64,000 nt of DNA from Telmatospirillum sp. (GCA_031291415.1 JARLJB010000314.1:1-64000); one strand, 5' to 3'. Numbered from the stretch's first letter, positions 42,085-51,453 are shown. The notes: generated from the sequence alone by a model not told the origin. A program made the numbers and translations.

Positions 42085-42992
42085 GCCGCCAGACCTCAGG
42101 ATTCTATCTCATGGCGCGCGGCTGGCAGGGACACCCCGTCTTCGCCAAGGAGCCGTTCAGCCAGCGCGACGCCTGGGTTTGGTTGATCGAGGAAGCATAT
42201 TATAAGCCCCGAAAATGCAGGGTTGGCAGCCAGCTTTGCGACGTCGAGCGCGGGCAGTTCATTCATGCCCTTCGCTTCATGGCCGAAGCCTGGGGGTGGA
42301 AGAAGGACAAGGTGGCCCGCTTTCTGAGGGTGCTTCAGGACGCTCACATGATACGCGTCGAAAGCGCGACAGGTGCCGCGACAGCAGAAAGTCGAGTAAC
42401 TATTTGTAATTACGACAAATATCAGATCGAGAACGACAACGACGCGACAGACGATGAGACAACGACGCGACAACCGCGCGACAACGACGCGACAGAGAAG
42501 AAAGAAGGAAAAGAAAGAAAAGAAAATATAGGTGGTGGTGGTAGTGCGCCCACCCATGAAAAATTCACCACCGGGGGGACCGTCCCCCAGGACACCGATC
42601 CGGAAGCCTCACGACTGCAATCGGCCACCGAGCCGGAACGCATCATCGCACGCCGGTTCCTCGAACTGAGAACCGAGCTTTGGCCGAACTGGCCGAACTT
42701 CCCTGCACCGACATCCACGATCGAGGGCCAGGCAAAAAGTTTCCTGGACCAAGGGGGTACCGTCCCCCTGATCACCGAGGTCATGGAACGGGGCATGCGC
42801 ACCGCCGCACGCCAAGGGAAGACCGCAACGGGATCGCTCAAGGCTTTCCACCTGAGCATTTCGAACGCCATCGCCGAGCGGAATGCCGGCATCGCCAATG
42901 AAGGGGGACACTATGCCGCAGGAAATCGAGGTCAGTCTCAACAGTTCAGAAATGGTTTCGTCGAGATTATCTCTTCCGGCGAGCTTGGTTGA
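42081..42992 (+). CDS. Phage replication-type protein with N-terminal winged helix
   Basis: A 303-residue protein. The N-terminal 125 residues (ARGWQGHPVFAKEPFSQRDAWVWLIEEAYYKP, RGQFIHALRFMAEAWGWKKDKVARFLRVLQ) form a winged-helix region typical of DnaD/replication-initiator-like phage proteins. A Lys/Glu-rich, Gly4 linker follows, then a helical C-terminal domain. The start is TTG with AGGAGGG upstream and overlaps the helicase stop by 4 bases. It may load the helicase at the origin; this is inference. Confidence 0.7.
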   Translation: MSRQTSGFYLMARGWQGHPVFAKEPFSQRDAWVWLIEEAYYKPRKCRVGSQLCDVERGQFIHALRFMAEAWGWKKDKVARFLRVLQDAHMIRVESATGAATAESRVTICNYDKYQIENDNDATDDETTTRQPRDNDATEKKEGKERKENIGGGGSAPTHEKFTTGGTVPQDTDPEASRLQSATEPERIIARRFLELRTELWPNWPNFPAPTSTIEGQAKSFLDQGGTVPLITEVMERGMRTAARQGKTATGSLKAFHLSISNAIAERNAGIANEGGHYAAGNRGQSQQFRNGFVEIISSGELG

Positions 42993-43638
42993 CCTGGTGG
43001 CCGAACATTACCAGCCCACCTTCGATGACAAGCACGGCTTTGTGAAGAAGCCGTTGCCCTGGAATCGTCCCTTGGTGATCACCGGTCAGGAACAGGCGGA
43101 CGCGTTGGCGTTTCTGCCAATGGCCCAGGATGCCTGTAAGCCGGCGCCCCCCGATCCTGTCCGGAAATGGATCAGCACTCTCGGCGCTTTGGTGGCCGGA
43201 AACATGCCGGTCGGGGATGCCAGGGCAAAGCTGTCCGCTTACACGCGTTTGCTCGATGTTCCGCTGGGGGTTGTCGACGACGACGACAGCCTGAAGCGGG
43301 CCGGCCACCGGTTCAAGTGGTTCCCGTCCTATGCCGAACTCGCCCAGTTCGTGGACGAGGAGAAGTACCAACTCGACGAACGGGTGAGGCGGCTACAGCT
43401 TATCGCGGAAGGTCCGAAGCCGGCGCTTGCCAGAGCACGCCAGCGGCTTCATCCCTCCCCGCTGGGATCGGTGCTTAAACGCGATCCATCGGCCCCTGTG
43501 TTGCAGGAGCGTACCGACGATCTCGACCGGTCCCAGGTCGCTGCCTATTGGACGGCCAGGATGGAGGGAAAGACCATCGACGAGGCCTTCGCCGTCGCCA
43601 CTGAGAGCAGCGGAAGATCATTGGAGAATGTGGTATGA
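42913..43638 (+). CDS. Phage replication-module protein, unknown function
   Basis: A 241-residue protein. A helical middle (RKWISTLGALVAGNMPVGDARAKLSAYTRLLD) and FKWFPSYAELAQFVDEE resemble phage proteins that follow a replication initiator, perhaps a helicase loader. The start at 42913 has AAGGGGG upstream and overlaps the previous gene by 80 bases in another frame; 42883 is an alternative. Confidence 0.6.
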   Translation: MPQEIEVSLNSSEMVSSRLSLPASLVDLVAEHYQPTFDDKHGFVKKPLPWNRPLVITGQEQADALAFLPMAQDACKPAPPDPVRKWISTLGALVAGNMPVGDARAKLSAYTRLLDVPLGVVDDDDSLKRAGHRFKWFPSYAELAQFVDEEKYQLDERVRRLQLIAEGPKPALARARQRLHPSPLGSVLKRDPSAPVLQERTDDLDRSQVAAYWTARMEGKTIDEAFAVATESSGRSLENVV

Positions 43639-44213
43639 GTGCGCGGTGGTATGTCACGGCTGTTCAGCCGAAGTCCGAGGCGTTTGCCCGCGTGAACCTC
43701 GTCCGCCAGGGGTTCGAGGTGTATGCGCCCATGATCCGCGTCAGGCGCACTGTGGATCGCAAAACCTATGTCGTCCCAGCGCCGATGTTCCCCGGATATC
43801 TGCTCGTTCGGTTTGATCAGGATACCGATCGGTGGCGGTCGATCAACGGCACGCGGGGCGTCATCAAGCTGCTGCCGCTCCACGCTGAGTTTCCGCACCC
43901 AATCCCGGACAGCCTGGTTAAGCAGTGGTTGGATAGCGAGATCGACGGCGCGGTGTCTCTCGACGATGCCATGTCCTCCCTCGTCGAATACCAGCGAGGC
44001 CAAGCGCTTCGAGTGGTGGACGGTGCCTTCTCGGGCTTCCCTGCAACCTGCAGGTCGTCGTCAAAAGGGCGCGTCACGCTACTGATGGGTTTATTTGGCC
44101 GAGAAACAGTGGTAGAACTTTCCATGAACGAAGTTGAACTGGCCGCCGATGAAGGCACCGCCAGTGCGGTAGCTATCCAGCGCCCCGTCGTTAAATCCCA
44201 TATCGCAGGCTGA
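43635..44213 (+). CDS. NusG/RfaH-like transcription factor, candidate late antiterminator
   Basis: A 192-residue protein. The N-terminal NGN domain is clear: RWYVTAVQPKSEAFARVNLVRQGFEVYAPMIRV, VPAPMFPGYLLVRFD and RWRSINGTRGVIKLL. A KOW-like segment RGQALRVVDGAFSGFPA follows at about residue 115. NusG-family proteins ride on RNA polymerase and alter pausing and termination. It is the last gene before the terminase genes, the place of the lambda Q antiterminator, so it probably switches on late transcription. It overlaps the previous gene by 4 bases. Confidence 0.85.
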   Translation: MSARWYVTAVQPKSEAFARVNLVRQGFEVYAPMIRVRRTVDRKTYVVPAPMFPGYLLVRFDQDTDRWRSINGTRGVIKLLPLHAEFPHPIPDSLVKQWLDSEIDGAVSLDDAMSSLVEYQRGQALRVVDGAFSGFPATCRSSSKGRVTLLMGLFGRETVVELSMNEVELAADEGTASAVAIQRPVVKSHIAG

Positions 44214-44214
44214 C

Positions 44215-44517
44215 ATGCCCCTGAGACCCTTCCAGCCGGGCCAGTCCGGCAATCCGGGCGGCCGTCCTAAAGTCATCGCTGAAATTCGCAAGCTGGCGCA
44301 GGAACACGCGCCGGAAGCCATCAAGACCCTGGTCGACATCTGCACCAATCCGAAGGCGTCGTCAGCGGCGCGGGTCGCGGCGGCAAACTCATTGCTCGAT
44401 CGAGGGTTTGGCAAGCCGGTGCAGCCTATCGTCGGCGATGACGATTCCGACCCGGTCAGCCTGATCCACCGCATCGAACTGGTGGCCCTGAAACCTGATG
44501 ACGACAGCGAGGATTGA
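44215..44517 (+). CDS. DUF5681 protein, probable small terminase subunit
   Basis: A 100-residue protein starting FQPGQSGNPGGRPKV, the DUF5681 signature, followed by a helical RVAAANSLLDRGFGKP region. DUF5681 proteins precede large terminase genes in many phages and are presumed DNA-recognition small subunits. It overlaps the large terminase gene by 20 bases. Confidence 0.75.
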   Translation: MPLRPFQPGQSGNPGGRPKVIAEIRKLAQEHAPEAIKTLVDICTNPKASSAARVAAANSLLDRGFGKPVQPIVGDDDSDPVSLIHRIELVALKPDDDSED

Positions 44518-45808
44518 GCTACCCCCGAAACTCATTCCGGTTTTTGAGGGAGAGGCTGACGTCAGGGGGGCATACGGGGGGCGAGGATCGGCAAAGACGA
44601 GGTCCTTCGCCAAGATGACGGCGGTACGCGGCTTCGTGTGGAGCAGCGCCGGGCGAGAGGGGATCATCCTTTGCGGCCGCCAGTTCATGAATTCTCTCGA
44701 AGACTCATCGCTCGAGGAAATCAAGGCGGCGATCCGGTCGGAACCTTGGCTCGCCGCACATTATGAGATAGGCGAAAAGTATGTCCGGACGCGTGACGGG
44801 CGCATCGCCTATAGCTTCAGCGGCCTGGACCGCAATATCGACAGCGTCAAATCGAAATCCCGCATCCTGCTTTGCTGGGTGGACGAAGCCGAACCGGTCA
44901 CCGAGGACGCCTGGACCAAGCTCATCCCAACCCTTCGCGAGGAAGACAGCGAGCTTTGGGTGACATGGAACCCCGAGAGTAAGAAAAGCGCCACGCACAA
45001 GCGTTTCCGGGCATCCGAGGACCCTCGCTTCAAGATCGCCGAGATGAACTGGCGAGATAACCCGCGCTTTCCGCGAAAGTTGGAGCGCGACCGCCAGCGG
45101 GATCTTGTTCAGCGGCCCGAGCAATACGACCACATTTGGGAAGGCGCGTTTAAAACCGTGACCGAGGGTGCCTATTACGCCGCCGCGCTGATCCAAGCCA
45201 GGCGGGAAGGCCGCATAGGCCATGTGGCCGCCGACCCGCTGATGACCATCCGCCTGTTTTGCGATATCGGCGGCACGGGTGCCAAGGCGGACGCCTTCGC
45301 CATGTGGGCCGTGCAGTTCGTCGGCCGCGAAATCAGGGTGCTGAACTATTACGAGGCTGTTGGCCAGCCCCTGGCCGCACACCTCAACTGGATGCGGTCG
45401 CAGGGGTACACGCCAGACCGCGCGCAGGTATGGCTCCCGCATGACGGCAAGACCAACGATCGAGTGTTCGACGTTTCCTACGAGAGCGCATTCCGGGACG
45501 CCGGTTACCACGTCACGGTGATCCCGAACCAGGGCAAGGGCGCGGCAAGCTTCCGCATCGAAGCGGCGCGCCGGATGTTTCCGAGCATCTGGTTCAACGC
45601 GGAGACGACCGAGCCGGGACGGGATGCCCTCGGCTCCTACCACGAGAAAAAGGACGAGGCTCGCGGTATTGGCCTCGGACCCGAACACGACTGGGCCAGC
45701 CACGGCTCCGATGCCTTCGGGCTGATGTGTGTGGCTTACGAAGAGCCAAAGCAGAAACGCAAACCCTCGGGCGGCGGACATCGCGGCGAGGGCGGATGGA
45801 TGGGGTGA
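44498..45808 (+). CDS. Terminase large subunit
   Basis: A 436-residue PBSX-type packaging ATPase-nuclease. Walker A is GGRGSAKT, Walker B ILLCWVDEAE, then WVTWNPES (coupling motif). The RNase H-fold nuclease has the first aspartate in LFCDIGGTGAKADAF, with later HDGK and SHGSDAFGLM. It cuts concatemers and drives DNA into the prohead. It joins the portal gene by TGATG. Confidence 0.93.
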   Translation: MTTARIELPPKLIPVFEGEADVRGAYGGRGSAKTRSFAKMTAVRGFVWSSAGREGIILCGRQFMNSLEDSSLEEIKAAIRSEPWLAAHYEIGEKYVRTRDGRIAYSFSGLDRNIDSVKSKSRILLCWVDEAEPVTEDAWTKLIPTLREEDSELWVTWNPESKKSATHKRFRASEDPRFKIAEMNWRDNPRFPRKLERDRQRDLVQRPEQYDHIWEGAFKTVTEGAYYAAALIQARREGRIGHVAADPLMTIRLFCDIGGTGAKADAFAMWAVQFVGREIRVLNYYEAVGQPLAAHLNWMRSQGYTPDRAQVWLPHDGKTNDRVFDVSYESAFRDAGYHVTVIPNQGKGAASFRIEAARRMFPSIWFNAETTEPGRDALGSYHEKKDEARGIGLGPEHDWASHGSDAFGLMCVAYEEPKQKRKPSGGGHRGEGGWMG

Positions 45809-47901
45809 TGGCCAAAAAGCCGCAAAACGATGACAAGCTGGATGACGTCCTCGATGAGGCGAAGGAGGCGTTCAAGCTTGCCTCCGACTCCGAGGACGAC
45901 AACCGCAAGGAAGCCCTGGAAGACCTACGCTTTGCCCGTCTCGGCGAGCAGTGGCCGCGCGACGTCAGGCGCCAGCGCGAGATCGATGGCCGGCCGTGCC
46001 TGACGTTGAACCGTCTGCCGTCATTCATCCGCCAGGTCGTCAATGATGCCCGGCAGAACCGGCCTCAGATCAAGGTTCACCCGGTCGACAGCGGCGCCGA
46101 CGTCGACGTGTCCAAGGTGTTCGATGGGCTGATCCGTGGCATCCAGTACAACTCGAAAGCCGACGTCGCCTATGACACCGCCATCGAGTTCAGCGTTTCG
46201 ATGGGCTTCGGCTATTGGCGCGTGACTACCGATTACGCCCATGACGACAGCTTCGACATGGACATCAACATTGATCGCGTGGCCAATCCGTTCGCGGTCT
46301 ACGGCGATCCGCACTCCACCGAGGCCGATAGCTCGGACTGGAACACGTCCTTCGTCATCGAGAACCTGACCAGGGCCGAGTTCGAGCGGAAGTACAAGGG
46401 CGCCGAGGCGGTCGATTGGGACAACCTCGGTTATGCGCGCCTGCAACCGCCGTGGGCTGACGACGATCATGTCATGGTGGCCGAGTGGTGGACGCGGACC
46501 GAGATCACCCGGCAGATCCTCAAGCTTGCCGGGCCGAACCTGACGCCAATGGTTGTCGACGCGCTGAAGTTCGCGCCGGCCAAGGATGCGTTCGCCGCGC
46601 TGGGATATAAAGTGGTTGGCGAGCGTCCGACCAAGTCGTGGAAGGTCAATCAGAAGATCATGACCGGCGCCGAGGTGTTGGAAGACAACCCGTGGGCCGG
46701 CAAGTACATCCCGATCGTGCCCGTCTATGGCGATGAGGTGAACGTCGAGGGGAAGCGCTATTTCCGTTCGATGATCCGGGACGCCAAAGACCCACAGCGG
46801 ATGTTGAACTATTGGCGCACCACATCAACCGAGCTCGTCGCGCTGGCGCCCCGGGCGCCGTGGATCGGCGCCGCCGGCCAATTTGATACCGATTCGGCCA
46901 AGTGGGCGACGGCCAATACGACGAATCATCCGTTCATCGAATATGACCAGGTGGGTGGCGCTCCCCCGCCGCAACGTCAGCCATTCGCCGGGCCGCCGGC
47001 GGGCGCCATCCAGGAGGCGTTGAACGCTTCGGACGACATGAAGGCCATCATGGGGATTTTTGACCCGTCCCTCGGAGAGCGCAGCAACGAGACGAGCGGC
47101 CGGGCGATCCTGGCAAGGCAGCGGCAGGGCGATCGCGGCACGTTCCACTTTGCCGACAACTTGTCCCGCGCCATCACGCATACCGGCAAGATCCTCATTG
47201 ACCTGATTCCCCAGGTCTACAACGAGGAACGCGTCGTTCGCGTCATTCAGCAGGACGGCACGCAACTCACCGCCTCGGTCAACCAGAAGCAGGCCGACGG
47301 TACGGTGTTGAACGACCTGTCGGTGGGAAAATACGACATCGTCGTGGACAGCGGCCCGAGCTACGAGACGCGGCGCGACGAAGCTGCGGCCGAAATGCTC
47401 GACCTCCTGCATGCCTTCCCGCAGGCCGCGCCGGCGATCTCCGATTTGCTGGTCAAGAACCTAGATTGGCCGGGCGCCGACGAGATCGCCGAACGCCTGA
47501 AGGCCATGCAGCCGAACCCGCAGGCCCAGCAGCAGCAACAGCAAGCCCAGCAGCAGGCCGAGCTGCAGCATCAGCAGAACCTGGAACAGATCAAGGTTCA
47601 GGGCGACCAAGCCCGCGAACAGATCAAGGTTCAAGCCGTCCAGCAGATCGAGACGTTCAAGGCCCAGAAGGCTGTCGAAGTCGATCAGGCGAAGCAGTCG
47701 TTCCAGCAGCGGCAGATCACCGCTCAGAACCAGATCGAGGCGGCGCGCGAAGACCGCGACGACGCCAACGATTACCGGATCATGATGGACAAGACCAAGA
47801 TCGATGCACTGGCGAAGATCATCGTTGCGCAGATCACCGCCCAGCGTCCAGTCGCCGGCAACGACGACAGCCTTATCGGTCAGGTCGAAGCAGAGCAGTA
47901 A
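45808..47901 (+). CDS. P22-like portal protein
   Basis: A 697-residue portal. The N-terminal RFARLGEQWPRDVRRQREIDGRPCLTLNRLPSFIRQVVNDARQNRP and the FSVSMGFGYWRVTTDY block are typical of the P22-type portal family. A long C-terminal helical extension (about 570-690) is Gln-rich and alternates with EQIKVQ-type repeats, as in portal barrel extensions. It forms the dodecameric DNA gate of the capsid. The start at 45808 is the ATG of the TGATG junction; an ATG 12 bases earlier is possible. Confidence 0.9.
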   Translation: MAKKPQNDDKLDDVLDEAKEAFKLASDSEDDNRKEALEDLRFARLGEQWPRDVRRQREIDGRPCLTLNRLPSFIRQVVNDARQNRPQIKVHPVDSGADVDVSKVFDGLIRGIQYNSKADVAYDTAIEFSVSMGFGYWRVTTDYAHDDSFDMDINIDRVANPFAVYGDPHSTEADSSDWNTSFVIENLTRAEFERKYKGAEAVDWDNLGYARLQPPWADDDHVMVAEWWTRTEITRQILKLAGPNLTPMVVDALKFAPAKDAFAALGYKVVGERPTKSWKVNQKIMTGAEVLEDNPWAGKYIPIVPVYGDEVNVEGKRYFRSMIRDAKDPQRMLNYWRTTSTELVALAPRAPWIGAAGQFDTDSAKWATANTTNHPFIEYDQVGGAPPPQRQPFAGPPAGAIQEALNASDDMKAIMGIFDPSLGERSNETSGRAILARQRQGDRGTFHFADNLSRAITHTGKILIDLIPQVYNEERVVRVIQQDGTQLTASVNQKQADGTVLNDLSVGKYDIVVDSGPSYETRRDEAAAEMLDLLHAFPQAAPAISDLLVKNLDWPGADEIAERLKAMQPNPQAQQQQQQAQQQAELQHQQNLEQIKVQGDQAREQIKVQAVQQIETFKAQKAVEVDQAKQSFQQRQITAQNQIEAAREDRDDANDYRIMMDKTKIDALAKIIVAQITAQRPVAGNDDSLIGQVEAEQ

Positions 47902-48539
47902 TGGCCAGCTTATATGACGCCTTGCAGCAGAACCTCGGGCCACTGGGTGACGCCTTGCAGGATATGAACCAGCGTGCGGGATATGCCATTACCAGCGTCG
48001 TGCAGCCGCACCTGGTCGGCCAGCCGTCCTTCCTCGACCGGATGAACGACTTCCAGGGGCGCCTCCTTGCCGCACAGACGCCGGAGGAGCGAAGGGGCCT
48101 GATGACGGAACAGGGCAATCCTGTGACTGACGCCTCATTGGGATTTGCTGCGCCGATCACCTTCCATGGAATGGGGCCGTTTGGTCCGATCTGGAAGGCG
48201 GACAACTGGGCCGACGTGCTCGACGTGCTGCGCCAGCAGAAGACCGGCGAGGTTCGGAACGCACTCGAACACCCCCAGATTGGGACTGTCAGTTTGCCCT
48301 ACGGTACCCCTGGAACAGGGAAAAGCGATGGCTATGGACTGTCGAAGCTCGACATCTTCCATCCTGAATATCAGGAGATTTTGCCGGACCAGTTCCCATC
48401 GCTTCCGATCTCAAGCGAAACCGAGAACAGGTATCAACTGCAGCAGGGCAACATAAAAGGCGCCGTCCGAAAGGAATTCAATGGGGAGCCCTTAAACTGG
48501 CTCATTTCGATTCTGGACGAGTCAAAAAGAAAGCCCTGA
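47901..48539 (+). CDS. Barnase/colicin E5-type (PBECR-like) nuclease in the virion module
   Basis: A 212-residue protein. Residues 1-90 are unlike known nucleases and may tether it to the portal or capsid. Residues about 110-205 match the pattern of phage PBECR domains (barnase-EndoU-colicin E5/D-RelE-like nucleases): GEVRNALEHPQIGTVSLPYG, GYGLSKLDIFHPEY, ISSETENRYQL and VRKEFNGEPLNWLISIL. It sits between portal and scaffold and joins the portal stop by TAATG. Comparable domains in phages are fused to or placed beside head proteins, so delivery with the DNA is likely. No immunity gene is adjacent. Confidence 0.7.
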   Translation: MASLYDALQQNLGPLGDALQDMNQRAGYAITSVVQPHLVGQPSFLDRMNDFQGRLLAAQTPEERRGLMTEQGNPVTDASLGFAAPITFHGMGPFGPIWKADNWADVLDVLRQQKTGEVRNALEHPQIGTVSLPYGTPGTGKSDGYGLSKLDIFHPEYQEILPDQFPSLPISSETENRYQLQQGNIKGAVRKEFNGEPLNWLISILDESKRKP

Positions 48540-48707
48540 TCCGGTCGGACGACAGACTTGACCGAAATGGTGAACGGGAAGCCTCCCCCGCTCTCAGGGC
48601 TGGGACAAAGTTTACCATCATTCGGCGATTGGTGCCGCAAAAATTGCGATACCCCGAAAAGGCAACCATTCCGGTTGCTTCTGCATCCACCATAATGGAG
48701 CCCCCAC

Positions 48708-49616
48708 ATGACCCTCGAAGCCGCGGGCAGCCCTGCCGATGCAACAGCGTCGGCGGGATCCGCAATCACGACTGAAACACCAGTTCTCCGCTACGAAGCC
48801 CCCGAACCCGATCCGGCGCCCACAGACGGTTCCGCCGTAGAGGACACGTCGGCCGCCGAAACAGTGGACGATACCGAAGAGGTCGAACACGAGGGCCAGA
48901 AGTACAGGGTTCCGAAGGCGCTGAAAGACTCTTTCCTTCGTCAGTCGGACTACACGAAGAAGACGATGGAGGTTGCCGAACAGCGCAAGGCGATCGAAGT
49001 CGAACATGCGCGCCTGGCGGAACGCGCCAAGGCCGACGATGCCCACCTTGACCGCTTGGCGGCACTCAAGGTCGTATCGGTTCAGCTTCAGCAGTTTCCT
49101 CAGACCAACGAGCAATGGGCTCAGCTTGAGCAACAAGATCCGGCGAGAGCCGCGTCACTGTTCCGGCAGTTCCAGCAGCTCCGCGGCGCACAGGAGAACC
49201 TGACGAATCAGGTCAACCAACACCAGCAACAGCGAACGTCTGAGCAGCAGCAGGCCACTGCCAAGCAGGCTCAGGAAGCGGTCGAGGTGCTGAAGAAAGC
49301 AATTCCCGATTTTGGACCTCAGACGTTGCAGGAAATCGAGACCTTCGCGGTGAAGGAATTCGGGGTGAAACCCGAACAAGTCCGAGCCGTGGTGGATCCA
49401 ACGATTTGGCTGATGGGCTACAAGCTCATGAAGGCAGCTGCCGTCGTCCAAGGTCAAATTTCCGCCGCAACCACCGAAACCAAAGCGCCCGTCAAGGCCA
49501 TCACTCAGGTGGCGAAAGGCGGCGGCGCGAAGTCGTCGAACGGTCTGAGCGACAACGACGACATGGATGCGTGGCTTGCAAAACGCAATGCGCAAATCAG
49601 GGCCAGCAGACGATAG
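48708..49616 (+). CDS. Scaffolding protein
   Basis: A 302-residue acidic protein. An Ala/Thr/Glu-rich N-terminus precedes EGQKYRVPKALKDSFLRQSDYTKKTMEVAEQR, a motif common in podovirus scaffolds, then a long coiled coil rich in Gln and Glu (about 95-190). The basic tail ends NAQIRASRR and would contact coat protein. The 168 bases before it hold no gene and may contain its own promoter. Position between portal and coat fits. Confidence 0.85.
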   Translation: MTLEAAGSPADATASAGSAITTETPVLRYEAPEPDPAPTDGSAVEDTSAAETVDDTEEVEHEGQKYRVPKALKDSFLRQSDYTKKTMEVAEQRKAIEVEHARLAERAKADDAHLDRLAALKVVSVQLQQFPQTNEQWAQLEQQDPARAASLFRQFQQLRGAQENLTNQVNQHQQQRTSEQQQATAKQAQEAVEVLKKAIPDFGPQTLQEIETFAVKEFGVKPEQVRAVVDPTIWLMGYKLMKAAAVVQGQISAATTETKAPVKAITQVAKGGGAKSSNGLSDNDDMDAWLAKRNAQIRASRR

Positions 49617-49649
49617 GGCAGAGCCCTCCTGCGGCCTGGAGAATAAATC

Positions 49650-50837
49650 ATGCCCAATGCTTTCCTTACGCCTACCGCAGTGACGCGGGAGGCCTTGCGT
49701 GTCCTGCACCAGAAGCTGAACTTCATCGGCAACGTCAACCGCGGCTACGACGACCAGTTCGCCAAAAAGGGCGCCAAGATCGGCGACACCCTGAATGTGC
49801 GCCTGCCGAACCAGTACGTGTACCGCAGGGGGCCGACGCTGAATGCGCAGGACACCGCCGAAACGTCGGTTCCTGTCCAGATCTCCAACCAGGGGGGCGT
49901 CGATCTGAACTTTACCAGCGCCGACCTTACCCTGAAGCTCGACGATTTCAGCGAGCGCATCCTCGAACCGGCAATGGCGGTTGTGGCCGCGAACATGGAG
50001 GCCGACGCGTTCGGCATGATGTTGGACGTCTATAACAGCGTGAACAACATCGGCTCGCCGGCCGCCTTCCTGAGCGTCCTGCAGGCCCGGAAGGCCCTGA
50101 ACGACAACCTGACGCCCGTCGACAACAACCGCTCGTTCATCCTGAACACCCAGGATAACGTCGACCTGGTCAACGCCTTGAAAGGCCTCTTCCAAGACAG
50201 CGCCACCATCTCCAAGCAGTATCGTGAAGGCATGATGGGCCGCACGTCCGGCTTCGATTTCTACGAAAACACCATCCTGCCCAGCCAGGCCACCGGCACT
50301 TGCGCGGCGGCCACCGGCTACACGATCAGCGGTGCCAACCAGCTGGGCGGCACCCTGGCCGTCGCGACCGGCGCCAACACCTTCGCCAAGGGCGACATCA
50401 TCACCTTGCCGGGCGTCTACCGGGTGCATCCCGAGACAAAGGCCGTCACCGCCGTCCTGCAGCCCTTCGTCGTCACCGCTCCCTATGCGGGGGGCGCCGG
50501 CAGCCTGTCGATCAGTCCGGCGATCGTCACCTCGGGCGGCTCGCAGAACGTCTCGGCCTCGCCGGCCAACGGGGGCGCCATCACCAAGATCGGCGCGGCC
50601 TCGGGTACCTACAACCCGTCGCTGGCCTTCCACCGCGATGCCTTCGTCTTCGCCACTGCCGACTTGGTAATGCCGGAGGGCGTCGACTTCGCCTCCCGCC
50701 AAGTCATGGACGGCCTGTCCATACGTATCGTCCGCCAGTACGACATCAACAACGACAAGTTCCCCTGCCGTCTCGATGTCCTCTACGGATTCAAGACGGT
50801 CCGCCCGCAGCTCGCCTGCCGCATTCTCTCGAACTAA
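49650..50837 (+). CDS. Major capsid protein, P22 gp5-like
   Basis: A 395-residue coat protein of the P22 type. It has LTPTAVTREALRVLHQKLNFIGNVNRGYDDQFAKKGAKIGDTLNVRLPNQY, typical of P22 gp5-like coats. A Gly/Ala/Thr-rich insertion (about 225-320) resembles the surface I-domain, and the C-terminus LSIRIVRQYDINNDKFPCRLDVLYG is conserved. It is preceded by GGAG and follows the scaffold by 33 bases. Confidence 0.92.
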   Translation: MPNAFLTPTAVTREALRVLHQKLNFIGNVNRGYDDQFAKKGAKIGDTLNVRLPNQYVYRRGPTLNAQDTAETSVPVQISNQGGVDLNFTSADLTLKLDDFSERILEPAMAVVAANMEADAFGMMLDVYNSVNNIGSPAAFLSVLQARKALNDNLTPVDNNRSFILNTQDNVDLVNALKGLFQDSATISKQYREGMMGRTSGFDFYENTILPSQATGTCAAATGYTISGANQLGGTLAVATGANTFAKGDIITLPGVYRVHPETKAVTAVLQPFVVTAPYAGGAGSLSISPAIVTSGGSQNVSASPANGGAITKIGAASGTYNPSLAFHRDAFVFATADLVMPEGVDFASRQVMDGLSIRIVRQYDINNDKFPCRLDVLYGFKTVRPQLACRILSN

Positions 50838-50849
50838 AGGAAGGCGCGC

Positions 50850-51179
50850 ATGTCGAGTCTCATCTGCCGGGGGAACATCCTCGGCATCTTCGCCGTGGGG
50901 GTTGCCCTCACTCCCGGATCCGTCGCGGCGAACACCACCGCCGAACAGACCTTCACCCTCCAAGGCGCCAAGGTGGGCGACATCGTCGATGTCAACAAGC
51001 CCTCCCTGGATGCCGGTATTGGCATCGCCAACGTTCGAGTTTCGGCGGCCAATCAGGTGGCGGTGAAGTTCAGCAACTCGACCGGCGGCGCCATCACGCC
51101 GAAGGCCGAAAAATACACCTTCATCATTTATCGGCCTGAAACGGCCGGAAACCTTCCGTCGGGCGTTCCCGCCCTCTGA
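50850..51179 (+). CDS. Small capsid or decoration protein
   Basis: A 109-residue beta-rich protein (TFTLQGAKVGDIVDVNKPSLDAGIGIANVRVSAANQVAVKFSNSTGG...YTFIIYRP). It sits directly after the coat gene. The fold pattern matches short beta-sandwich proteins next to coats in phages; decoration of the capsid is a reasonable inference. Confidence 0.6.
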   Translation: MSSLICRGNILGIFAVGVALTPGSVAANTTAEQTFTLQGAKVGDIVDVNKPSLDAGIGIANVRVSAANQVAVKFSNSTGGAITPKAEKYTFIIYRPETAGNLPSGVPAL

Positions 51180-51186
51180 CCCATGC

Positions 51187-51214
51187 GCCCCCGGCTTCGG
51201 TCGGGGGCCTCTTT
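51187..51214 (+). terminator. Possible terminator after the capsid gene pair
   Basis: GCCCCCG-GCTTCGGT-CGGGGGC (51187-51208), then CTCTTTTC. The stem is strong and the U-tract short. It may reduce transcription after the highly expressed coat genes, though the downstream structural genes must still be read. Confidence 0.55.
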
Positions 51215-51225
51215 TCGAGGTCACC

Positions 51226-51453
51226 ATGAACCCTGAATACCAATTCGAGGAATTCCCCAAGGCCCTCTATCGCAATGGCGAATATGTCTCCGTCGAGAAG
51301 CCGGCCGAGGAAAAAGCCCTGCGCAAAGCCGGCTGGACCGATTGGCCGCTCGATCAGGCGAAGATCGCGGCGGGCAAGTTTGCCGATGGCGGCGGTTTGA
51401 CGGGCGACGATCAGGGCGCTGCCGATCAGCCCTCCGATCTGCTCTCGCAGTAA
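51226..51453 (+). CDS. Small structural-module protein, unknown function
   Basis: A 75-residue acidic protein. The segment FPKALYRNGEYVSVEKPAEEKALRKAGWTDWP is a recurring short motif in phage head-tail regions and may be a head completion helper. Function not established. Confidence 0.6.
   Translation: MNPEYQFEEFPKALYRNGEYVSVEKPAEEKALRKAGWTDWPLDQAKIAAGKFADGGGLTGDDQGAADQPSDLLSQ

Noticed and set aside
49155-51260. 701-codon minus-strand frame across scaffold, coat and decoration genes
   Set aside because: Antisense shadow of clearly recognisable structural genes.
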